From: Rhodoferax sp.
GTDB taxonomy: Bacteria; Pseudomonadota; Gammaproteobacteria; Burkholderiales; Burkholderiaceae_C
NCBI GenBank assembly: GCA_030685025.1
Contig: JAUXWC010000035.1
Location: forward strand, 1-32,832
Direction: 5' to 3'
Length of the DNA stretch: 32,832 nucleotides
Shown here: positions 8,131 through 16,480 of the stretch, piece by piece
How positions within the stretch are numbered: the first letter of the stretch is position 1
How the letters are laid out: every line of letters begins with the position of its first letter
Notes under the pieces: generated by a model
What the model saw: the letters and a program-made list of their open reading frames with translations, nothing else
What the model was told of the DNA's origin: nothing
The model's database searches: none
Position numbers and translations under genes: made by a program

Positions 8131-8523
8131 GCGGCGGAGATTGAAGCCGCGCAGAAGGCCAAACGGAACACCCGGGTTCTCGTTTACGACCACGACCTCA
8201 CAGCTAACCGTGCTTGCAACCGCTTCAATCTCGTTTGGCACGACGCAGCCAGCGGAGAGAAGGGCTCGCAGGCAAGCATGCACGCCTATCGCGACGAGGG
8301 CGGCAAGCTTGCGGAGACGTGGCTTTCTGTTCTGGCCCTTGGTCAGCGTGGCCGGAAGGCAGAAGCGCTGGACGAACCGTCGACAATCAAATTAGGACAC
8401 TATCAAGTTGTCGATTGGTCGAGGCCCCACGGAACCGGGCACCATTGGTGCAAAATGGCCCTAGGTGACGTGTACACAGCTCATCCTAGGAAAAGTCGGT
8501 CCGCCTCCGGTGCGTCGCTGTAA
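8131..8523 (+). pseudogene. Coding-like remnant without a proper start
   Basis: The frame after the TAA at 8128-8130 stays open for 130 codons. The stretch 8131-8376 has strongly coding-like codon choice and the sequence AAEIEAAQKAKRNTRVLVYDHD, but no suitable start codon before an internal ATG at 8278. I do not recognise the family. After about 8380 the translation loses protein character. It is probably the decayed middle of a gene lost when the attP-proximal region was rearranged. A short opposite-strand frame over 8032-8283 is an alternative that I consider weaker. Confidence 0.3.
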
Positions 8524-8587
8524 TCGCCGTATAACGCGATTGGCCGCGTCTTCCTCTTCCTGGCGGGTTTGAGCCCTTATTTTTTGT

Positions 8588-8615
8588 AAAAAAATGCAGC
8601 CGCTCCTAGCTGCAT
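8588..8615 (-). terminator. Rho-independent terminator of the HTH_36 operon
   Basis: Read on the minus strand, ATGCAGC, an 8-base loop and GCTGCAT are followed by a run of seven T. It lies about 120 bp downstream of the HTH_36 gene stop. Confidence 0.7.
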
Positions 8616-8734
8616 ATTAGTAAATTGTTTTTTTGTAAGCTGCATATACTTAATAGAATGAAGTCGGGTATTTGGACATCCAGAAGTAAAATTTGCCGAC
8701 ATCCAGATGTCGCAATTTTTGACATCTGAATATC
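8616..8734. other. Candidate replication origin: AT-rich stretch plus three iteron-like repeats
   Basis: The stretch 8580-8670 is markedly AT-rich with T and A runs. It contains the repeat AGCTGCATAT at 8608-8617 and 8638-8647. Next come three related direct repeats: GACATCCAGA at 8674, GACATCCAGATGTC at 8698 and GACATCTGA at 8721, spaced 24 and 23 bp, about two helical turns. The middle one is also an inverted repeat (GACATCcaGATGTC). AT-rich DNA beside iterons next to an HTH replication-type gene is the classic layout of a plasmid oriV. The third repeat overlaps the gene's stop. Confidence 0.5.
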
Positions 8735-9104
8735 AACGTCTCTTCCGAGCGACCTTGATATTGACCTCGTAGACGTTGGTTTTTCCCTGACCTCTTCGCA
8801 GGATCTTGACATACCCCTTCGTCGCCAATTCCTGAATGCAGGTGTTTGCCGTTTGACGCGATAGCCCAATGTCATCGGCCAATCGATCTTGCCCCGGAAA
8901 GCAGGAGCCATCGCTCCAAGCGTACTTGAGCAACATGGCATAGACGAGCTTGGCGTTGCCGCTGATGTCTTTGGCCAACAGGATGACAGTCGGAACTTGG
9001 ACAAAGCCATGCTGCGTAACCGGATCGGCTCCGCGCAAAATAATCGTTCTCTCTTTGAGAACTTCCGAGATGTGTATCCCCTCGCGATATGGGCGGGACT
9101 GCAT
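8733..9104 (-). CDS. HTH_36-type winged helix protein, possible replication initiator
   Basis: This 123-aa protein is centred on a winged helix of the HTH_36/DnaD-like type: LVYAMLLKYAWSDGSCFPGQ, LADDIGLSRQTANTCIQEL and GYVKILRRGQGKTNVYEV. Proteins with this domain include plasmid replication initiators and phage replisome organisers, where the SCFPGQDRLA motif is typical. It lies 8 bp after a coiled-coil protein gene, with which it should be co-transcribed. Iteron-like repeats and AT-rich DNA lie at its 3' end. A role in starting replication of the excised circle fits, but a regulator cannot be excluded. It is short for a complete initiator. Confidence 0.75.
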   Translation of the reverse strand: MQSRPYREGIHISEVLKERTIILRGADPVTQHGFVQVPTVILLAKDISGNAKLVYAMLLKYAWSDGSCFPGQDRLADDIGLSRQTANTCIQELATKGYVKILRRGQGKTNVYEVNIKVARKRR

Positions 9105-9112
9105 GCTCTGGA

Positions 9113-9748
9113 TTATATCCCGAACGCGCCATCCTCCTCCTTCGGCATGTGGGGATAGCTCTCATGCGGTGCTTCGATTGATAGTCGTTCTTCAAGTCGG
9201 CCGAGTTGGCGGCTCTGCTCCGAAATCTTCGTCGTGTAATCCCAAAATTTTTCAAATTGATCTTGCTTATCCTTCTGCAGCATTCCGATGAATGCATCGC
9301 GTGCCTTCAACTCCCCTTTCATCATCGCAAGGTCTTCCTTCAACTTTTCAATCTCTACCATCGATTTGATTGGTGGTGTTTCACTGCTCTCCTGTGAGGC
9401 GTCCGCTGAAACGCGCTCTTGCGCGCTAGTGCGCGTTGGAGCGCGCTGAAACGCGCTGCGGCGTGCGCCGAAAGATGTGGCGGCCAAGAGATCGCGCATC
9501 TGAACAAATTCTTGAATACGATCGTCAACCGATTGTTCGTTAACGAGATATTTCGGTCCGAGTTCACCGGGCACGGTGATGCAATTCAACGTGCCGGTTT
9601 TGCAATATGTTTGGATCGTTCGTTCGGCGCGAGGGACACCGGCATCTGCAAAACGGATAACGACTTCCGGAATGGTGAGCGTGTGCGTTATCTGCGGCGT
9701 CGGCGTCGGCGCCGCGGCCGAAGGCGGCGTTGATATTGATTCATCCAT
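9113..9748 (-). CDS. MerR-like HTH plus coiled-coil protein
   Basis: This is a 211-aa protein. Residues 1-20 are Pro/Ala-rich. Residues about 22-85 resemble a MerR/excisionase-type winged helix (LTIPEVVIRFADAGVPRAER, then a YCKTGTL helix and a YLVNEQSVDDRIQEF end). A low-complexity linker (about 90-125) leads to a long coiled coil (about 130-195: EIEKLKEDLAMMKGELKARD). This architecture resembles small plasmid replication or partition accessory proteins. The gene precedes the HTH_36 gene by 8 bp. Its linker DNA contains a 10-bp phased repeat array at 9401-9470. The ATG at 9748 is used. Confidence 0.7.
   Translation of the reverse strand: MDESISTPPSAAAPTPTPQITHTLTIPEVVIRFADAGVPRAERTIQTYCKTGTLNCITVPGELGPKYLVNEQSVDDRIQEFVQMRDLLAATSFGARRSAFQRAPTRTSAQERVSADASQESSETPPIKSMVEIEKLKEDLAMMKGELKARDAFIGMLQKDKQDQFEKFWDYTTKISEQSRQLGRLEERLSIEAPHESYPHMPKEEDGAFGI
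9401..9470. repeat. Seven tandem 10-bp units, consensus GCGCGCTGAA
   Basis: Units start at 9401, 9411, 9421, 9431, 9441, 9451 and 9461, always 10 bp apart. The core RCGCGCT or a near match is at the same place in each; the first and last units are the most diverged. Because 10 is not a multiple of three, the array is not explained by an amino-acid repeat in the overlapping gene. One repeat per helical turn places all cores on the same face of DNA. Two more units occur at 10359-10378. Confidence 0.7.
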
Positions 9749-9871
9749 ATATACGCAGTGTACCGCGCGATGCGCAGCATGCCCAACGTGGCGCTGTGGA
9801 TGGCGGCAATCGCGGACTGATCTAGAGTGTCGGCGCTTGTTGATCTAAGCGGTCATGGTAGAATTTTCTAT

Positions 9872-10195
9872 ATGAGTAAGAAATTTAACGAGGAGCAATT
9901 TCAAGAATTTGTTGTTGAACAATTTGGCAAGCTGACAACAGAGCTGTCAGAAGTTCGCAGCGGTGTCGCAAGCGTTCGTAGCGAGTTACGTGCGGGACTG
10001 ATAGATGTGCGAAGCGAGATCGTGGCAGTGCAAGTAGAAATGCAAACCGGCTTCCGCGAGATTCGAAGTGAGATTTCCGGTATCAAGGAGATCCTAGAAC
10101 CACTAGCCAAAGCCTTCGACAATGATGCTGAGACAATCATAGAACATGACCGGCGCATTAGTCGTCTTGAAGGACAACTGGGAATAGCAAAGTAG
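9872..10195 (+). CDS. Small coiled-coil protein of unknown function
   Basis: This 107-aa protein is almost entirely helical. From residue about 18 to 70 it repeats a heptad-like VRSE/VRSG pattern (EVRSGVASVRSELRAG, then DVRSEIVAVQ and EIRSEISGIKEIL), predicting an extended coiled coil. The ATG at 9872 is chosen because the frame before it lacks protein character. It is divergent from the coiled-coil HTH gene across a 123-bp gap. No catalytic motif is seen. A structural or partner-binding role is possible; I do not assign one. Confidence 0.65.
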   Translation: MSKKFNEEQFQEFVVEQFGKLTTELSEVRSGVASVRSELRAGLIDVRSEIVAVQVEMQTGFREIRSEISGIKEILEPLAKAFDNDAETIIEHDRRISRLEGQLGIAK

Positions 10196-10358
10196 AACAC
10201 ACACATTGCAGATCGTGGGCTAACGATGGGGCAATGCCACGCGGCACCTAGTAATTGTAGAATCCGCGTTGTGACGGGTCTCTTCTACGTTTGCCGCTTC
10301 CAGAATGAAAGGCTGGTCACCCTTAGGGTGCCAGAGCGTTTCGGGTAACATAGAGTCG

Positions 10359-10378
10359 GCGCGCTTCAGCGCGCTAGT
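10359..10378. repeat. Second site with two 10-bp phased units
   Basis: GCGCGCTTCA and GCGCGCTAGT lie back to back in the non-coding gap between 10195 and 10423. The second unit is identical to the unit at 9421. This supports the array at 9401-9470 as a protein-binding motif and not chance GC richness. Confidence 0.55.
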
Positions 10379-10422
10379 CTGGGATGGACTTCGGTTATCG
10401 TTCCCAAGACCGTGCTGCTTGG

Positions 10423-12261
10423 CTAATTGTTTTGAATAAACTCAACTCCACGTAACTTGTAAAACACTCGAGCCTTGTTCGCCGAATTGAAAAACACCTT
10501 CACGTGGTGAGAGGCCTTGGGATACTTATTCTCCTGTATCTGCGATTTTCCCATGAAGCCCTTTTGTCGGGCAATGTTAGACACATCGGTTCCAGCACTT
10601 GTCTGTCCAGAGATATCCGATGGGGGGTGAAAGACAACAGAGTCGTCACCATAGGGTGATGTACGTTCAATATACTTGATGAGAAATTCCGGTAAGGCAG
10701 GATTGCCAATTTTCTCACGCAGCCCATGCAGGGAAGTGGTACCTGACGTCGCCTTTAGCATCATCGTCTTTAGTTCGTCGGTTATGTCAAACATCTGAAA
10801 TGACATTTCGCCTCGGTTAAAACTCACCGTCGCTTTGTTGATACTCGCTGCAGAGGCAACCGAAACTTTGCTATCGCCAATCCAAACTGGCGACCCCAAG
10901 CTTTCTTTAATCGTGTAGAGCGCAAGTCGATGGAACGTGAAGCACTTCTGCCAATCAGCGTAGAGGGCCTTTGGGATCGTTAGCTCAAAATGTTCCAGAT
11001 AGTCACCCCGTGCGCCAAACATCCGTGCTCTTTGAATGTAAGTGTCCTGTTGGAGTTTGTGAGCGACATCTCTCGTGAAATACATGGCTAAGAGATTCGG
11101 AAAGGTCACTCCGCGAGAGACAATGTTGCCGCCGATGATGATTGAAAACGGCGAAGTTGGCTCAGTTGGATTGTCTCCCGCAGCTTTCCGGTCGCGTTCG
11201 CTGTTCAACACAATGGTATTCATGCGCGACGCGTTCTCAGACACATATTCTGTTATTCGATTGGCGTCGGCATTTGGATATAGCTCCGCAGCTAGCTCAA
11301 ACGTGCGTTTGATTAGGTCGGGAAATTCTTCGTGGTCAGAGTTCGATAGGACTTCGATCGCCTTCTCAATTGCAATGCGATCCGTGTTGTGATCGTCCTT
11401 TTTGCCACTTGTGTGCACAAGGAAACTGTAATTTTTCTCCGGCGAGTTCGTATAACTATTCAGATAGGCTGAGCGGACCAGGAAACGGAGAAGTGCTTCA
11501 CGCGCGTGTTGAGGATCATTGCCGCTATCCAGCAGAACGCGATTGTAGGTTGGCGCGCCTTCGATCGGAAAGAAAACATCTTGACCAGTATAATGCTCGT
11601 GCGCTGGAAATTGAACCCAGTGCTCCGCTTCATTGTTTAGAGTAGCATTCAGATCAAGGCGCGCAGGCGTCGCGGTCACTCCAATATAGTAGCCATTCTG
11701 GCCAAGGAGTTGTTCGACGAGTTGATTAATAGGGCTCTTACTCTGCTGATTGATTTTAGAATTCGGCGTTGCGTAGTCAGCTTCATCGTCAATTACAACA
11801 ATGCTGCTTACGCCTTTTAGGCGCTCGGTCAGTTTCTCAAGATCACGAGCATTCTTCTTGCAGAAGACGATGACGTCTTGCTTGGTGAGGTCGATACCTG
11901 AGTTGATCAGCTCTGATGAAGTCTTCGGTGCCGGAGCTAGTGACGACTGCTTAAATCTTTTCAAATTCTGAGAGAGCAGATCGACACTGTCATTTAGAAG
12001 ATGAACGACAGCGCGGTGACCTTGATCGAGGAGCTTCGCCGTCAGGCAAATCATCATCTCAGTCTTGCCGCTTTGGGGCTCTCCATAGATGACTAGAGAC
12101 GCGTTTTTTGCCTTGCCGAGATTCGCGATTGCGCCGTCAACCGCCTGTTCGATGCACCCAGTTGCAACGTTGGAAGCGTGTAGCCGAGCGAGCTGCTTTG
12201 AATAGCGATTTGCGGATTTACTTTTTTCTTTCAGCTTCTTAATGTCAAATTCTGCTGCCAC
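10423..12261 (-). CDS. Z1-domain superfamily 2 helicase/ATPase of a restriction-like system
   Basis: This is a 612-aa protein. Helicase motifs read in order: Walker A GEPQSGKT (residues 60-67), DEAD box VVIDDEADY (Asp159-Asp162), motif III VTATPAR, motif V IIIGGNIVSRGVTFPNL and motif VI DTYIQRARMFGAR. The combination GGxxxSRGxTxxxL with a following QRxRxxG is the signature of the Z1 family described in restriction-modification operons with MutL/MORC-like ATPases. It uses a GTG start that overlaps the methyltransferase stop codon (TAGTG), so the two are translationally coupled. It would be the ATP-driven translocase or nuclease arm. No PD-(D/E)xK motif is visible in it, so the cutting activity is probably supplied elsewhere. 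Confidence 0.85.
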   Translation of the reverse strand: MAAEFDIKKLKEKSKSANRYSKQLARLHASNVATGCIEQAVDGAIANLGKAKNASLVIYGEPQSGKTEMMICLTAKLLDQGHRAVVHLLNDSVDLLSQNLKRFKQSSLAPAPKTSSELINSGIDLTKQDVIVFCKKNARDLEKLTERLKGVSSIVVIDDEADYATPNSKINQQSKSPINQLVEQLLGQNGYYIGVTATPARLDLNATLNNEAEHWVQFPAHEHYTGQDVFFPIEGAPTYNRVLLDSGNDPQHAREALLRFLVRSAYLNSYTNSPEKNYSFLVHTSGKKDDHNTDRIAIEKAIEVLSNSDHEEFPDLIKRTFELAAELYPNADANRITEYVSENASRMNTIVLNSERDRKAAGDNPTEPTSPFSIIIGGNIVSRGVTFPNLLAMYFTRDVAHKLQQDTYIQRARMFGARGDYLEHFELTIPKALYADWQKCFTFHRLALYTIKESLGSPVWIGDSKVSVASAASINKATVSFNRGEMSFQMFDITDELKTMMLKATSGTTSLHGLREKIGNPALPEFLIKYIERTSPYGDDSVVFHPPSDISGQTSAGTDVSNIARQKGFMGKSQIQENKYPKASHHVKVFFNSANKARVFYKLRGVEFIQNN

Positions 12262-13460
12262 TACCTAGCTCCTTTTTTGTGAGCAAAGGTGAGTACCGAT
12301 TCCGTACGCATGCGCCTTCCCAGTGCGGAATTATTGTCATCCGGTGTCGGAAGATAGCGGCTTGCGGTAGGGAGGGCACGCTCGTGTTTCTGCAGAAGCT
12401 CTAGGTCAGCCAAAGAAGCGGCGGCTATAAGCGCGCGGGCGTTTGAAACGAACACATCCTTAAGACAGGAATTGCCAACAACGAAGACTGCTCGCCCTCT
12501 TGGTTTTAGAACGCGAGCGGCTTGCTTGGTCATGAGAATGAGATCGACACAATATCGCTCGATCATGCCCTGATGACGCAGGGGCAGTTCATTGATTTTG
12601 CCAAACTTGGATTTGATGGTTTTGACCTGGCTCAGCACGGTATGCGGATCGACGCTTCTTTCCGCTCCGATACTGTTCGAACGAATGGATCTCAGCTCCG
12701 AGAGGTTGTAGCCCAACCACACCAGCGACAGCCGGTGGCCTCGCATGTAGTCAATAGCATTCAGATAAGGCGGCGATGTCATAATCATGTCGATCGACTG
12801 ATTGCGGATCCAGCGGAGTGTTCTGGCGTCGCCAAGACGGACAGTTGGTCTAATTCCACGGGCCCTCTCCGGAATCCTCCGGCGCAGGCGCTCTGCTGCT
12901 TTGGGAAATTCTTCGAAGACATCAAAGTCGGTCTCGTCAGCCGTACGATGAGGACGGCTGTGAGAGACATCGCGTCCCAATGATGCGCCCCGTTCCTTAG
13001 TTATAATTAGTCTACTCAGTGTGAGCCGTAGCGCATTTGCTTCGGGCGAGTCGTCTGAGAGAGAGCGGCGTGTCGAAAGCAAATATGCAAGCCGCGTCAA
13101 TGCTTGTCTCTGAGGCGGTGCGAACCAATATCCAATAAAGTTGCTTGTCTCTCGATCAAACCACGGAATTGTTGCGCTGCGTAGGTCAACCTTGGGAGCT
13201 TGATCGAGAAGCCGGTCCAGAAGAGTGACAAATCGTACTTCGTCGATTTTCGACGTAGCAACTTTTGTCATAAGCACCGCCAGGGGATCGACGTCCAAGC
13301 CGATGCAGCGATGGCCGGTCTGAGACGCAGCTCTAAGCACAGTGCCCGAACCTGCCATTGGATCGAGAACCAGGGCGCCCTTTGCAAGTTTCCTTGTCTT
13401 ATCTAAAGCCAAATCTGGCGCCATGCGCGCCGGAAAAGGATGAACGTTTGAGCCTATCAT
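12261..13460 (-). CDS. DNA N4-cytosine/N6-adenine methyltransferase
   Basis: This 399-aa protein has the SAM-binding motif I DPMAGSGT at residues 33-40 and the catalytic motif IV TSPPY at 228-232. It therefore follows the motif I then motif IV order. The segment HPFPARM at residues 7-13 matches the HPYPAKF/M motif common to methyltransferases of this class. TSPPY fits N4-cytosine or N6-adenine amino-methylation; the recognition sequence cannot be read from the protein. It is transcribed first in a two-gene operon with the Z1 helicase. It should protect self DNA while the helicase, possibly with the divergent nuclease at 13815, acts on unmodified DNA. Confidence 0.9.
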   Translation of the reverse strand: MIGSNVHPFPARMAPDLALDKTRKLAKGALVLDPMAGSGTVLRAASQTGHRCIGLDVDPLAVLMTKVATSKIDEVRFVTLLDRLLDQAPKVDLRSATIPWFDRETSNFIGYWFAPPQRQALTRLAYLLSTRRSLSDDSPEANALRLTLSRLIITKERGASLGRDVSHSRPHRTADETDFDVFEEFPKAAERLRRRIPERARGIRPTVRLGDARTLRWIRNQSIDMIMTSPPYLNAIDYMRGHRLSLVWLGYNLSELRSIRSNSIGAERSVDPHTVLSQVKTIKSKFGKINELPLRHQGMIERYCVDLILMTKQAARVLKPRGRAVFVVGNSCLKDVFVSNARALIAAASLADLELLQKHERALPTASRYLPTPDDNNSALGRRMRTESVLTFAHKKGAR

Positions 13461-13814
13461 CTCTCTAACGAGAACTGCATTCTAGTAGCCAGCCTGTCTT
13501 ATCCCTTCTCGCTGGTGCAACCGATAAAGGCACGTCATTGATGTCAGATATGACTTTGAGTACGGCGGCCATGTGTCTTAACTTTCACAATTCGAGCGTG
13601 GCTCGATCAAGGTGATGGGGCCAATGCAGCTGTTGTGTACTAGCTACGGATTATGAGGCCACCAGTGGCCCTCGGCAATGCTATTGATTTCATTGCCCTT
13701 GGAGCCGCAACGCCAACGGCAGCGTCAATCCAAACTACGATGTGTCGTTCACAAAGTGTTCATCCCAGAAGGCGGCCGACCGCGCCGAACAAACCTGTGA
13801 AGCCAATCCTAGGC
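13461..13814. other. Divergent promoter region of the restriction-like island
   Basis: About 350 bp lie between the methyltransferase (minus) and the nuclease-helicase (plus). No separate gene is evident. The plus frame is open from 13653 but its first 54 codons look non-coding. I see no strong inverted repeat or C-protein box. Confidence 0.4.
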
Positions 13815-15686
13815 ATGCCCGTGCGCGATTTCTGCCGCGCCGTAAAATCGAACCGCGTATTCTCGGAATTGGAGAGAGCCTACCATGCCGAAACTGGACG
13901 AAAGGTCGGACGGGCCGAACTGGACTCATGGGCTGGAAGTTTGCCTCGGCTGAGCGGCGTTCTTGAACTCAGCGATTTTTCGGAAAGTGTCTATGTCGGT
14001 CTGGAAGTACAAATCCCTTACTACAGCGAGCGCATCGATGCTGCGCTGTATGGGCATGATCTAACCGGCCAGCCCTTCGTGGTGCTTGTGGAACTAAAGC
14101 AATGGTCCGCCCTCGATTCAGACAATGATGGTCGTCTACATGTTCGAATGCGAAGCGGTGTCGTGCCGGTGACTCATCCGAGTCTTCAGGTCAGCGGATA
14201 TCGACGCCACTTGACCAACTTCGTAAGAGCCTTTCACAACGAACCAAGCGTGCAGATTGCATGCTGTGTATACACACACAATTACCCACGCCGTGCCGGT
14301 ACTCTTTTTTCACCTGAGCACTTTGAAGCGATCTCCCAGGCGCCAGTGTTCTGTGCAACGGATGCGGAGGTTTTGGCTGAATATTTAAGGGCGCGAGTTG
14401 GGAAGGGCCGCGGTGCGGAGGTCAATGAGCGGATTCGGCGTGAAGGCTTCGCCCCATCGAAGCTTCTCATCGACAGCGCGGCGGAACTGATTCGTCATCA
14501 AGATGTGTTCACCATGCTCGACGAACAAATTCCAGCGCAAAAGAGCATAGTCCGCGCGATAGGGCGGGCAATTCAGACAAAGAGCAAGTCTATTATTCTT
14601 GTCGACGGAGGCCCTGGAACTGGCAAGTCCGTCGTTGCACTCGATGCACTCGGCTATGCTCTTCGGAAGAACCGGGCGACTTTTCTCGTTTCTGGCTCAG
14701 CAGCATTTACCTTTGGAATGCGGAAGCTGCTCGGGCCGGACCTTGCTTCGCTTGTTCGATTCACAGACTTCTTCTGGGAACACGACGCGAACTCTATCGA
14801 TGTTCTGATTATAGACGAGGCACATAGGATTCGCGCCAAGTCAGTACCCAAGGTGATGGCGGAGCGGAGACCGAAGATTTCCCAGCTGGAGGAGCTTGTT
14901 CTTGCTGCCAAGGTAACCATCCTCTTTATGGACACGAATCAGATCATCGAGCCGGGCGAGAGCGGCGACCCCGAACAAGTTGTTGCGCTAGCACAACGCC
15001 TCGGCATCAAGTTCGAGCGACATCATCTGCGAGCGCAATTTCGGTGCGATGGATCGGACGAATATCTTAAGTGGATAGACCGACTCCTCGATCTTAGTGC
15101 GAACGACGAGCCACAGCTGCTCCGAAGTCCTGAAACGTTTGACTTCGATGTCTTGGATTCGCCTCACGGTGTCTTGGCCTGGGTTCAAAACAAGAATGCG
15201 ATCGAACCGAACTCGGCAAGGCTTACCGCTGGATGGTGCTGGCCGTGGTCCGACCCCAATTCTGATGGCACGCTGGTGAACGACATTTCGATAGGTGACT
15301 TCACGTTCCCTTGGGAACTAAAGAACGGCAAGAAGGGACTGTCGGGTGTTCCGGAGGCGAAGCATTGGGCAGTGCACGCTGCAGGCGCTCAGCAGGCCGG
15401 TACTGTCTACAGCGTACAGGGCTTTGAGTTTCGTCACGTCGGCGTTTTCATGGGCCCAGATCTGGTAGTTCGGAATGGTCGTTGGATCGCAAATCCACGT
15501 GCCAATTTCCGCAACAGCATCCGCGCAAAATCATCAGATGTCGTTTCTATCTATCTCCGCCGAATCTACCGGACACTGTTGACCCGTCCTCTTCGTAGCA
15601 TCCGGGTCTATAGCGTCGACACTGAAACGCGCGAGTTCTTGCGCTCAAGGATAGAACGTGGCTCTCGGGTGCCGCTGGACTCGTAG
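13815..15686 (+). CDS. PD-(D/E)xK nuclease fused to DUF2075 (Schlafen group 3-type) helicase
   Basis: This is a 623-aa protein. The N-terminal 100 residues carry a plausible PD-(D/E)xK core: Asp75 in SERIDAALYG and Glu93-x-Lys95 in VELKQW. The helicase core follows, with Walker A GGPGTGKS at 265-272, DEAH at 334-337, FMDTNQ (motif III-like), LRAQFRCDGSDEY and a C-terminal VYSVQGFEFRHVGV segment. These are the marks of DUF2075 helicases. The start is uncertain: ATGs at 13740 and 13653 are in frame, but the protein-like sequence begins at 13815. Divergent to the methyltransferase-Z1 pair, it could be the cutting component of that system or a separate anti-phage protein. It converges with the resolvase gene 25 bp downstream. 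Confidence 0.8.
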   Translation: MPVRDFCRAVKSNRVFSELERAYHAETGRKVGRAELDSWAGSLPRLSGVLELSDFSESVYVGLEVQIPYYSERIDAALYGHDLTGQPFVVLVELKQWSALDSDNDGRLHVRMRSGVVPVTHPSLQVSGYRRHLTNFVRAFHNEPSVQIACCVYTHNYPRRAGTLFSPEHFEAISQAPVFCATDAEVLAEYLRARVGKGRGAEVNERIRREGFAPSKLLIDSAAELIRHQDVFTMLDEQIPAQKSIVRAIGRAIQTKSKSIILVDGGPGTGKSVVALDALGYALRKNRATFLVSGSAAFTFGMRKLLGPDLASLVRFTDFFWEHDANSIDVLIIDEAHRIRAKSVPKVMAERRPKISQLEELVLAAKVTILFMDTNQIIEPGESGDPEQVVALAQRLGIKFERHHLRAQFRCDGSDEYLKWIDRLLDLSANDEPQLLRSPETFDFDVLDSPHGVLAWVQNKNAIEPNSARLTAGWCWPWSDPNSDGTLVNDISIGDFTFPWELKNGKKGLSGVPEAKHWAVHAAGAQQAGTVYSVQGFEFRHVGVFMGPDLVVRNGRWIANPRANFRNSIRAKSSDVVSIYLRRIYRTLLTRPLRSIRVYSVDTETREFLRSRIERGSRVPLDS

Positions 15687-15711
15687 AATTAATCCAGCTG
15701 CCCTGCCACCA

Positions 15712-16266
15712 TCAATTAAGGTGGTTGTAAATTGTTGATCGTGCAACGTTGAACCGTTGGGCTATCTCGCCGACCGTCAGCTCGCCGGTCTTGAGAAAGG
15801 CGCGGACTGCTCTGATGTCTTTCGGTGATAGGGAAGGGCGGCGTCCACCTTTCCTCCCGCGGGCGCGCGCAGCAGTTAAACCGGCCATGGTTCTCTCGCG
15901 AATGAGATTGCGCTCGAACTCAGCAAGTGAAGCAAAGACATGAAACACCAGCCGGCCCGAAGACGAGGCCGTGTCGATCCTCTCGGTGATGCTCACAAAC
16001 CCAATCTTATTACTCTCTAGTGCTGTTACCGTGTGAATGAGTGAAGCAAGGTTCCGGCCGAGCCTATCGAGACGCCAGACAAACAGCGTGTCACCTTCGC
16101 GAAGGGCTTTGAGACATTCTTCAAGTTGCGGACGCGTGGCGCTCTTACCGCTGCCGTGCTCCTGATAAATATTCCGGCAACCAACGCGCTTAAGCGCGTC
16201 GAGTTGAAGGTCGAGGGTCTGGTCGTCAGTGCTTACTCGCGCGTAGCCAATTTTCACGGTGTCCAA
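15712..16266 (-). CDS. Serine recombinase, resolvase/invertase type
   Basis: This 184-aa protein is of standard length for the small resolvase family. Catalytic Ser12 lies in IGYARVSTDDQ. The conserved LFVWRLDRLGRN (with the active-site Arg pair) and the E-helix region FASLAEFERNLIRERT are present. A C-terminal helix-turn-helix, LTVGEIAQRFNVARSTIYNHL, follows GRKGGRRP. On a circular element it would resolve dimers into monomers or invert a segment. It could also be left from a Tn3-like transposon, but no Tn3 transposase is present. Its res site should lie in 16267-16480. Confidence 0.93.
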   Translation of the reverse strand: MDTVKIGYARVSTDDQTLDLQLDALKRVGCRNIYQEHGSGKSATRPQLEECLKALREGDTLFVWRLDRLGRNLASLIHTVTALESNKIGFVSITERIDTASSSGRLVFHVFASLAEFERNLIRERTMAGLTAARARGRKGGRRPSLSPKDIRAVRAFLKTGELTVGEIAQRFNVARSTIYNHLN

Positions 16267-16480
16267 ATTCTACCATGAGTACCGTTTGCCGGACGTTGAT
16301 AGCTGGATGAGTTCTTGGACAGAAAGAGCGCGCCGAAAGGCCGCTTTCGACTGCGGCGCGCGTTGTCCATCAAACGGAGGTTATTTGGACGCCGGACTGA
16401 TGCGCGATATCTCAACGCCACGCCGCTTCCTGCGACTGCGACTGTTCCAACGGAGCAGTTGGGGAAGGGACGCTTCTGAA
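16267..16480. other. Upstream region of the resolvase with a GC-rich inverted repeat
   Basis: GCGCGCCG at 16328-16335 is the reverse complement of CGGCGCGC at 16354-16361, and inside it CGAAAG/CTTTCG can pair as well. This is the natural place for a res site or for the resolvase promoter. No tRNA or gene is seen here. Confidence 0.4.

Noticed and set aside
15706-15724. CCACC/GGTGG hairpin as a terminator between the convergent DUF2075 and resolvase genes
   Set aside because: The stem is only five pairs and no T-run follows on either strand.
15712-16266. Tn3-family transposon
   Set aside because: Only the resolvase is present. No large Tn3 transposase or 38-bp terminal repeats are seen.
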